This document shows positions 58,301 through 64,000 of a DNA stretch of 64,000 bases, one piece after another. The position numbers and the translations under genes are program-made. The stretch lies in the NCBI GenBank assembly GCA_023159155.1, contig JAJNNX010000068.1:62001-126000 (forward strand). Reading direction: 5' to 3'. Position 1 is the first letter of the stretch. Every line of letters begins with the position of its first letter. The notes below the pieces were generated by a model. The model saw only the letters and a list, made by a program, of their open reading frames with translations, was not told the DNA's origin and did not search any database. This DNA comes from Ustulina deusta. Its lineage: Eukaryota; Ascomycota; Sordariomycetes; Xylariales; Xylariaceae.

Positions 58301-58570
58301 TGCGTCAGGCTTGAGGTTCTTCGCGAAGCGGATGAGCGTGTCGCGATCTATCGTCCCATCTTTGCCGTGCCACCCTGACCATTCGATGAGTTCGCCACCG
58401 CAGTAGTCCCGGTATGCTAGAACCCCGATCCGAGCAAAGGAACTCGTGAGGGCTGAGACGGCGATAATTTTGGGAAGAGAGTCGTTCAACGCAGTCAAGA
58501 ACTGTTGCATCGACGCTGTAGCGTCGGTTATGATCAGCAGATCATACTCTGCGGGTGACTCTTCTGCCAT
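55376..58570 (-). CDS. vWA-domain RBR (RING-IBR-RING) E3 ubiquitin ligase
   Basis: One long frame without introns, 1,064 aa from the ATG at 58570. The frame is open a further 68 codons upstream, but that part is unlike the domain and is probably leader. Residues 8-200 are a von Willebrand A domain with the metal-site pattern D16-x-T18-x-S20 (ITDATASM) and LVLLYTDAPPHMP. A long helical middle (about 300-640) is unassigned. A treble-clef-like CxxC segment sits near 690 (CKKCKYPRS...CGLCVC). The C-terminus is RING1 (from CSLC at 862), an IBR-like block (CDSCGTAKRF...CEEC), and RING2 from 999 (CPGCGVPTERTGGCGHIAC) in which Cys1012 is at the catalytic position of RBR ligases; the H/C ligands continue to CDTHWCYFC. 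RBR enzymes pass ubiquitin through that cysteine. vWA at the N-terminus is unusual and suggests recruitment to a partner through a metal-dependent adhesion site. Confidence 0.88.
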   Translation of the reverse strand: MAEESPAEYDLLIITDATASMQQFLTALNDSLPKIIAVSALTSSFARIGVLAYRDYCGGELIEWSGWHGKDGTIDRDTLIRFAKNLKPDAGGDWPEATKTALAYAYSVMRSEAKTLVLLYTDAPPHMPWNTHENRTREQKSLSAHKYGKDSHLFADWASAVRTLQEGDKKAQVFTIAGYTTTALTPYVFMCHETSGAFFELRSIDTNTISSLTMSILLAWLGVAKAGTSSNLGASLQTYKETAQLADIRNELDPLAKKYFQAQTIDFVLNSREIDDETLRSVIQGRDIPVQNFDKRYIADPSYRAEVVEHLGKIIEEDVSSMAINPIFGSLWRTVCNDRTSDARDLLISKFGASVERISEQDQKQRMKAWLDESYNYEAEIMSILDQVAPEDRYPCVFLDPTEEWHTPKGEENDEASTQGLGQLARADLLEIGRSCDYRILRRLGQVLTRLTYIDSEGDMPAHVKAASAEVPRMPLALAQPKYKRVFWKILLHLVCPGTKLAERPAALVAALSIRMGMKPLRAAAEAEMLAWRKRWNNLEIPETWNVSCLSLILDADRSFEERRQRDELEDDIKTFLSGDDRQLFQRLVDYSLLIGNMSTTLQARIGWQPRKAKVSIGPLVTCKKCKYPRSVTVMAPRGVCGLCVCDPESFDRKSRDESIRSNVTKDHTEKSEATWVECGVPTCHVQYIIYNPEMLNVRPKCHYCRMSGQAQLTKSTSVKSTSTSPTAPWVECSICLSRVIWPHEYRPAGLSVGEFQCPACLDNRDTIVAVESTARELADENGAAWLLRNKNNKIPDAFANRSLFKTVTASGTEDFATLVEILPASDTTDLKCHGKLVRNTAEVKSALWDWIRARRTEGGTCSLCFSTFNKRDLRSACGRSGCQQPICNNCRQEWYGINRRGHIINVAALCCPFCRRQPAARAVSGAAGGITSLGNLRRAVDEAGSWIYAWCDSCGTAKRFIERACAQGAPPELRQWQCEECEERKKKPDEPVQDIRSCPGCGVPTERTGGCGHIACTVPDCDTHWCYFCGIATDPTQIYMHMAEEHGGWYGTVNEHPDPDFEE

Positions 58571-59536
58571 CGCCAAGGTCGATAGTATCTCGAACACGAG
58601 CTCAGGCCGTAAACAGGATTTCGTAGAATGAAGGGACCTCGATTCCTTGTTAGTGCTGAATGCTGTCCGGGTTTGCAGTCGCCGTTCGCCGCCACAACAG
58701 TTGAGGAAGAATAATGCTTTCCAGGTTGCGATATAATGACTATTTATATTCAAGGCGAACAAACACATGAACACGCGGGTTAGGCTGTTAGAAGTAATTG
58801 CGGAGTTGACTCATGCGGCAAGGCAGACTCATTACCGGCTACCGTTCTCGCGACTGCCATTTAGGAAGTAGTGATGGAGTCACCGCTGGCGAGCTGAAAA
58901 TAAGGCTGCGATTAGGGCCAACATCCCGCATCGGCATCGAACATTTAATCTAACATCATATACAGTAGGAGCGATATACAATATACCTCTAAGTTTCCAT
59001 TTGCCCCTAGTTGTTGTTTGAACACGTTCACATCGCAATGCCCCCCAACTACAGGGGCCGGATGTGCCTAGAGCTTTTACTCAATCCCATCAATGACAAC
59101 TTCCTCCTATCAACCTTTCAGCGCACCATTGGCATCATCAAATCAAGCATGAATGAATGAATAAATCAAATTGTGGATTGGTGCTCACAACATCCTAGTC
59201 ATCCGTGCGATTTCCATCATTTGGTACTTCTCGACATACATGAACTAAGGTCGCCTTCCATTTTAACTTTGGGTATAGGCAGCAAGTTTCATATAATATT
59301 AATTAAGAGTGGCTGCAGTAGTTAGATAGATGCCCGGTGCTACTAGGTAGTAATAATGGAAGGGAGACGGCAATTGCAAGCCCTCCCAACGGTTGTAGCA
59401 GCCTCGATTGCTTTACTTCACGTAGCGATGTGGCCGTTTCAACGTTTGGCATATTCGACAAAACTACTCGTGGTATCCTCGGTACTAGTATCCAAGCGCT
59501 GTACATGTCGCCTCAAACCCCCATTGTGTCGGCGGC
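58571..59536. other. Divergent promoter of vWA-RBR gene and basic orphan
   Basis: No gene is supported beyond the uncertain upstream extension of the RBR frame to 58774. It is AT-richer at 58920-59310. Confidence 0.4.
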
Positions 59537-60251
59537 ATGGGGAAGCGAGCGACGGTGAAGCCGAAAGTCGACTATCGATATCGCTGGCCGACTCAGCAGA
59601 CACTGGTCGAGTCCCGGGTTTCTCTGGAAACCCCGAGGCTCAAGTGGCGATGGAAGTTCCGCGTCACCGGATGGCTGCAGCGGCTCAAGAGAAGGTCGTC
59701 CCCGGAACCTGGGAAGAGCACCCACCCATACGACACCGGTCTTGGCGAACGAGGGAGCCATTCGGGGTCGGGTTCGAGCCCCATATCTACGTTGACCCAA
59801 GATGGCCAGAGACGCCGGAAGCTGCTCAGTCGCATGCCGCACACCGCACCTTCACCGGCTGTAGGGAACATGATTTTGAAACAATGCCAAGGGCGAATGA
59901 AAGCTGATTGATATTGTCTATGTCTAGCCCGTACCGAAGATCTCTCTTATCAAGGAAGAACCGAGGCCAGAAACCCCCGTCAAGACCCCGGTCCAGTTCC
60001 TGCGTCTCTTGACTAGCCCTAGAAAATCACCCCTTCCTCGATCGCGAAATGCAACTCCCTTCGATTTCGATAAGGCAACTGTGAGATTTACCAATTCCAG
60101 AGCACAAGCGCAAGATCTACAACCGAAGGCGGCCCGGCCCGTTGCGAGGACCACGGATATGCCCTCGACCAAGTTCAAATCGTTCGTAAGGAGGATATTC
60201 AAACGGGGGAGCCGACGTCGTGCGGCTCGTTCACTCGCTAGACATGACTGA
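59537..60251 (+). CDS. Small very basic protein, unknown
   Basis: Predicted from two frames joined by an intron: exon 1 59537-59860, intron 59861-59927 (GTAGGG...TCTAG, 67 nt), exon 2 59928-60251, giving 215 aa. The splice joins SPA to PVPKISLIKEEPRPETPVKTP in phase. The protein is rich in Lys, Arg, Pro and Ser; SPRKSPLPRSRNATPF and SFVRRIFKRGSRRRAARSLARHD stand out, the latter a strong nuclear-localisation-like or nucleic-acid-binding tail. SP/TP sites suggest phosphorylation. No family was recognised. Two overlapping frames compete with it (59356-59907 + and 59924-60313 -), so the call is tentative. There could also be upstream exons. Confidence 0.45.
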
Positions 60252-60735
60252 GACGACGGAAAATTGACACTTGTTCGTGTTAAGTGGCTTTTATAGATTA
60301 GAAACCCAGCCACTTTGAAGAAACGTAGCTTCTATGGCGGGCGATGAGGAGGGTATTATACGATACCTACCTATGCCATCACTCGGCTCCCCTGGCAGGA
60401 CTTACCTAGTACAGTATTTGAATAATACCTCACGTTTGTTAAGCATCTCAATCGACTGGCCCAATCACACTCTTCTCATATCGTTCCCCTGGATGCACAC
60501 TTCGTATACCATCACCTCTCACAGCTAGGGGTAGAAGGAGGTAGAAGAAGTTAGAAGGCACGCCGTCAGCAGTCTTGTTATTTCCATCTACTCGAAAGTA
60601 CCTAGATAGGTAGTAAGAGGTTCTTTGGTAGAAAAACAAAGCTGTCCTCCACGGCTTATTGTGTGAGGGAAGATGAATTGGTGGATGGTTCGGCCGAGGG
60701 CAGTTAGATAATGCGACACAGGTCTCCCTTTAATC

Positions 60736-60886
60736 GGCGTTTCGGCTCCGTGCCTTCAAAAGCGAGCATAGACCTACCTGCATAATGATGCTACCTATCC
60801 CATTTTCATTGGATAGATCTAGGTAGTTACTTCAATGTAAGAAGCCTTGCTATTCCACTTTTTCGAAGCTACGGAGCCGAAACGCC
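60736..60886. mobile_element. MITE-like 151 bp element with 16 bp terminal inverted repeats
   Basis: The ends are GGCGTTTCGGCTCCGT (60736-60751) and its exact reverse complement (60871-60886). The pairing continues imperfectly for another 8-12 nt (CCTTCAAAA against GCTTCGAAA). The 119-nt interior is AT-rich and noncoding. Size, terminal inverted repeats and position between genes fit a miniature inverted-repeat transposable element. No clear target-site duplication was found in the flanks (TAATC left, CACTC right), so it may be old or a different kind of structure. Confidence 0.5.
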
Positions 60887-60990
60887 CACTCGAAGGGATA
60901 TCCGGGACCGTCGAATAAAATAAGCTTGTTTGTACTGCATGTACTGGCTTTTTGTACTACCTCTAGAACACGGATTTCCGCTTATCCCCG

Positions 60991-61004
60991 AGTAGGTACC
61001 TACT
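60991..61004. repeat. Perfect palindrome AGTAGGTACCTACT
   Basis: A 14-nt perfect palindrome identical to the core of the one at 37898-37913. Confidence 0.5.
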
Positions 61005-61236
61005 AGTACCTAAAGAATTGCCTATCTAATTAGAGGTTGGGCGATGACACAATCTCAACCCCTCCCTTAATAATCACTCATATTATTCGTCCGAAGGAAA
61101 TACACGGCTGAGGCGGGGCGCGGGGTTAACCTTCGTCCGTACCTAGAGGCCGATGATCACGACGACGTCGGAAGGAGATCCACAACATTCACCTTCTGCC
61201 CAAGTATCTAGGTAGAACAATTCAAATATATACGCT

Positions 61237-61245
61237 TATATATAG
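61237..61245 (+). promoter_or_regulatory. TATA-like box of dienelactone-hydrolase gene
   Basis: TATATATAG, about 95 nt upstream of the ATG at 61339. Confidence 0.45.
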
Positions 61246-61338
61246 ATGCTCCTTGCTCTAGTGTACATCGATCCCGATCCCTCTATCTGTTGAACTGAAC
61301 TATACCCTAGCGCAACATCTTTACGTCGCCTTAGCAAT

Positions 61339-62225
61339 ATGACTTCCAACCCTCCAGGCAGATGCTGCACCGTCGGTTTCAAGCATGAGTAAGTCAAGTC
61401 AGGTCCTACTACCTTGACTAGCTTTAAATCCCTTTTTTTCTGACGCAGTCATTTCCGATAGTGGCGACTCAACTGGGGCCGACATCAAGGTCGGCAAACA
61501 TGCTGCCTATCTAGCGACTCCCGACCCGGCCAAGGCGCACAAGGATACCGCCATTCTATTGCTTCCGGATGTAATTGGCATCTGGCAGAACAGCAAGTTG
61601 ATTGCCGACCAGTTTGCCGAGAACGGCTATCTGACCCTCATCATCGACCTCTTCAATGGCGACCCGGTCCGCCTGAATCCACCGGAGGGTTTCGAAATCT
61701 TCTCTTGGCTCGAAAAGGGCACGAACGGCGACAACCCGCACACCAAGGAATACGTTGACCCCATCGTTGTCGAAGCTATCAAATGGCTCCAGACCGATAA
61801 GGGCATCAAGAAGTTGGGCTCCGTGGGTTATTGCTTTGGCGCTAAGGTATGTTCTACATCGTTTTGGTGAGCTATCATGTATCCTCACTATTGCCTCTCC
61901 GTAGTACGTTGCGCGCCACTTCGCAAATGGCATTAATGTTGGCTACATGGCCCACCCCTCCTTTGTTGACGACGATGAGCTCCGCGGTTTCAAGGGACCG
62001 CTCTCCATCGCCGCTGCCGAGACCGATACTATCTTCCCCAACGACAAGCGCCATCGTAGCGAGGAGATTCTCAAGGAGGTCGGCCAACCCTACCAGATCA
62101 ACCTGTACTCAGGTGTTGTGCATGGTTTCGCTGTCCGCGGCGATATTACTAAGAAGGACCAGAAATTCGCTAAGGAGCAGGCCTTTTTCCAGGCTGTCCA
62201 ATGGTTTGACAACTTCCTCCTGTGA
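61339..62225 (+). CDS. Dienelactone hydrolase family alpha/beta hydrolase
   Basis: Exons 61339-61388, 61462-61846 and 61905-62225 (251 aa). The first intron uses acceptor CGATAG; the nearer CAG at 61446-61447 breaks frame. The fold and triad of dienelactone hydrolases are visible: nucleophile Cys141 in GYCFGAK, Asp186 in AETDTIF, and His218 in VVHGFAVRG. The N-terminal CCTVGFKHDGDSTG and LLLPDVIGIWQNSKLIADQFA are typical of the fungal members. Classic enzymes open dienelactones in aromatic degradation; most fungal paralogues have unknown small esters or lactones as substrates. No signal peptide, so cytosolic. It converges on the Urn1-like gene with 210 nt between stops. The TATA-like box lies 95 nt upstream. 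Confidence 0.9.
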
Positions 62226-62435
62226 CTGGACAATGGGGCTGCTGTCCGAAATAAGTTATGAGGTGAAACCAATGTGCTACTAGCCGTCGGGGCGAAGGGA
62301 GACCAGAAAAGATGTAGGTCGCGAGCATGAGTGGCCGCGATGTAGACTATCATGATAAAAAATAGTCATGTGCAGTAGATATCATTGCGACCCGGTTGCT
62401 CTCTTTATAATCAAGGATTGATGAGTATTGCGGAC

Positions 62436-64000
62436 TCATTGTGCGTCATTCTTCTCCTGAGCTGCCAATAGTTGGCTCTGAAGTCCCTTCTTCCCTACTT
62501 GATTGGCCCTCTCAAGCTCCCTCCCCTCCTCTCGTAGAATAGCCTTGCCGAACTCTAGCTGCCGCTTTTGTTTACGTTTCTCCTCGGCCACGATACGTTC
62601 GCGCTCGGCCAGTGCCCTCTCCCTTTTGCGGCGCTCTTCTCTCACCTTTTTGGCTGCCTCGTCCACGTCTGCCTCGTCTGCCTCTGGGGGCGGATCTAGG
62701 CTTTGTATATAGGCGGCTAATATGGGATCGCGAACTGTTGGATTTAGGCTGATGTAGCGCAAATCTGCGAGCAATTGACTTGGGAGGCTTTCCATGGGGG
62801 TTTGATTGTTTAGAGCGCGTGCGGGTATCTCTTTTAGCAAGCTTCTTAGGTCTTTCTTGAGGGTATCCTGTGGAAGTTTCAGCCTTTTAACGTACTCGCG
62901 ATACCAATTTTCTCTATCTCGATCGCTCAATGATGTGTCACGCATTGGATTTTCCCGCTTATATTTTCTTCGGAATTCATCCCAATACAGCTTCGGGTTC
63001 GCCTTCTGTTGAAGGAAGGCCATGTAGGGTATCCTGGGATCCTTCTTCTCTTCTTTGGCACGTTGCTCTTTAAGCGCTTGAATGCGCTCCCGGCTCCATT
63101 CTTCCCATACCTCTTTTCGTGCCTTCATGGTAGGAAGGACTGTATATCGAGAGTCATCAAAAATGCGGCCATCCTCAATCAATTTGTCCCATGGCGAGTA
63201 GGGGTTGATACCAAAGTCATTGAGGAGGTCTTTGAAGAGCTCTTTTGTATCAGACTCGGAAAAAGCAAGGCCTTCAGCCCCTTCGGGCCAGATTTCTGGG
63301 TTTCCGTCGTCGTATTCTCCGGGGTCCAGCCCATACTCCTCACCCATCGCTTGTAATTGGTAGGCAATATCGTTCTCGTTGAATTCAATGGGCGTGTCAT
63401 CAGCAGGTTCCTCGGTTCGTTGGCGCTTAGACGGGCGTAAGTTATCGTGGTCGGGGTCACCATCTTCTCCAGCATCTTCATCATCTGTAACCTCTACCTC
63501 CTCATAGTCAGACCCCAAATCGGCCTCCTCCTCAGCCTCCGCCTCCTCAGCTTGATCATGCTCAAGCTCCCTAGGGCTCATCTCGGCGGGTGGTGACCCA
63601 TCTCGCGTGTTGCCCCCCCCAGCCTTCTCCTTGATCCCCTTGATATCTAGCTCAAGCACACCCTTCATGATCCTGTCGGGGATGCGCCAGTAGCTGGCAT
63701 TCTTGGCGGGGTTGTAGGCGAAGCGACGGCCGTACTTGGTATATACGAGAACCCAGGGCTCACAGCCTGGTATGGCAACCTTAGACTTAGGCTTATCGAC
63801 GGGTTGAGGTCGTGGGCGGTCTCTCCCATCATTGGGCCCGCGGTGACCCCCTCTTCTATTTTGACCGACGGCTTGCGCATCGCGTTGTCGTGCGGGGTCA
63901 TATTGAGCTAGGAAGGCATTGGCAGTGGCTGGATCGGAGAGTTGAGGGACTGCTGAGTATTGGAAGAAGCTCGCGTGTGGATCATGAGGTTGTGGTGCGG
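62436..64000 (-). CDS. WW/FF-domain splicing factor, Urn1/TCERG1-like (5' end beyond window)
   Basis: The minus-strand frame is open from the right edge to the stop at 62436, so the gene starts outside the window. It codes for at least 521 residues, without an intron in the visible part. The ATG at 63668 is internal, because the conserved WW domain lies upstream: PWVLVYTKYGRRFAYNPAKN followed by SYWRIP (about 63760-63690). Downstream come a Glu/Asp-rich region (63580-63420), then FF-type repeats: SDTKELFKDLLNDFGINPYS, WDKLIEDGRIFDDSRYTVL, YMAFLQQKANPKLYWDEFRRKYKRE. The C-terminus is a long charged coiled coil (EERRKRERALAERERIVAEEK). The WW-FF order is that of yeast Urn1 and animal TCERG1/CA150, which link RNA polymerase II and the spliceosome. 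The domain order at the left of the WW cannot be seen. Confidence 0.85.
   Translation of the reverse strand, partial: APQPHDPHASFFQYSAVPQLSDPATANAFLAQYDPARQRDAQAVGQNRRGGHRGPNDGRDRPRPQPVDKPKSKVAIPGCEPWVLVYTKYGRRFAYNPAKNASYWRIPDRIMKGVLELDIKGIKEKAGGGNTRDGSPPAEMSPRELEHDQAEEAEAEEEADLGSDYEEVEVTDDEDAGEDGDPDHDNLRPSKRQRTEEPADDTPIEFNENDIAYQLQAMGEEYGLDPGEYDDGNPEIWPEGAEGLAFSESDTKELFKDLLNDFGINPYSPWDKLIEDGRIFDDSRYTVLPTMKARKEVWEEWSRERIQALKEQRAKEEKKDPRIPYMAFLQQKANPKLYWDEFRRKYKRENPMRDTSLSDRDRENWYREYVKRLKLPQDTLKKDLRSLLKEIPARALNNQTPMESLPSQLLADLRYISLNPTVRDPILAAYIQSLDPPPEADEADVDEAAKKVREERRKRERALAERERIVAEEKRKQKRQLEFGKAILREEGRELERANQVGKKGLQSQLLAAQEKNDAQ

Larger units (their letters stand above)
60252..61338. other. 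Intergenic with MITE-like element and palindrome
   Basis: No gene is seen. It contains the 151-nt inverted-repeat element at 60736-60886, the palindrome at 60991-61004, and the dienelactone-hydrolase promoter with TATATATAG at 61237-61245. Confidence 0.45.

Noticed and set aside
59356..59907. 183-codon plus-strand ORF overlapping the basic orphan
   Set aside because: No splice-supported continuation and no domain; the alternative frame gives a longer spliced protein with consistent composition.
59924..60313. 129-codon minus-strand ORF
   Set aside because: It mirrors exon 2 of the basic orphan on the opposite strand and lacks features.
1..64000. CRISPR arrays, rRNA, complete tRNA genes, viral or plasmid sequences
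   Set aside because: None found by eye: no regularly spaced repeats, no T-loop (GGTTCGANTCC) with matching box A, no rRNA motifs.

Overview
The window is nuclear DNA of a filamentous ascomycete (Pezizomycotina, most likely a Sordariomycete). The evidence is short introns (about 50-120 nt) with GTRNGY donors and YAG acceptors, a HET-domain relic, a fungalysin, a ferrichrome-type siderophore synthetase beside an ornithine N5-monooxygenase, a PIR-like wall protein and a Kap123 importin. No bacterial, organellar or viral genes were seen. Coding sequences were rebuilt by joining open frames at splice sites. Every listed intron restores a family motif or an open frame, and every multi-exon CDS sums to a multiple of three.

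Region 1 (1-24 kb) is an iron-siderophore locus. A poly(ADP-ribose) glycohydrolase gene (PARG, 723-2126, +) lies tail-to-tail with sidA (3186-4928, -, ornithine N5-monooxygenase). sidA is divergent from a 4,931-residue NRPS (8681-23821, +) with three adenylation domains and six T-C pairs, the layout of intracellular ferrichrome/ferricrocin synthetases (SidC/NPS2). The 3.7 kb divergent promoter holds four exact copies of ATCWGATAA, the extended site of the SreA/Urbs1/Fep1 iron-responsive GATA repressors. The likely logic is that SidA hydroxylates ornithine, an acetylase encoded elsewhere makes N5-acetyl-N5-hydroxyornithine, and the NRPS assembles the cyclic hexapeptide, all under iron repression.

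Region 2 (24-36 kb) has a secreted M36 fungalysin metalloprotease, a NUDIX-like/eIF2B-alpha-like fusion protein, and importin Kap123, all on +. Region 3 (36-41 kb) is a 4.3 kb stretch without a recognisable gene, rich in TAGGTA-type motifs and microsatellites. It ends at a GPI-anchored PIR-like cell-wall protein.

Region 4 (42-54 kb) has a U1-type zinc-finger splicing protein, a small secreted protein, a broken HET-domain gene, a bestrophin-like anion channel (-) and an SH/RS-rich one-membrane orphan (-). Region 5 (54-64 kb) has a von Willebrand A/RBR ubiquitin ligase (-), a small very basic orphan (+), a 151 bp MITE-like inverted repeat, a dienelactone-hydrolase family enzyme (+) and the C-terminal part of a WW/FF splicing factor (Urn1-like, -) that runs off the right edge.

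The best candidates for something less described are the PARG-sidA-NRPS arrangement with its GATA-site cluster, the extra T-C pair and degenerate condensation motifs in the NRPS, the NUDIX/eIF2B fusion, the vWA-RBR ligase and the two orphan proteins. No wholly new multi-gene system could be demonstrated from sequence alone.
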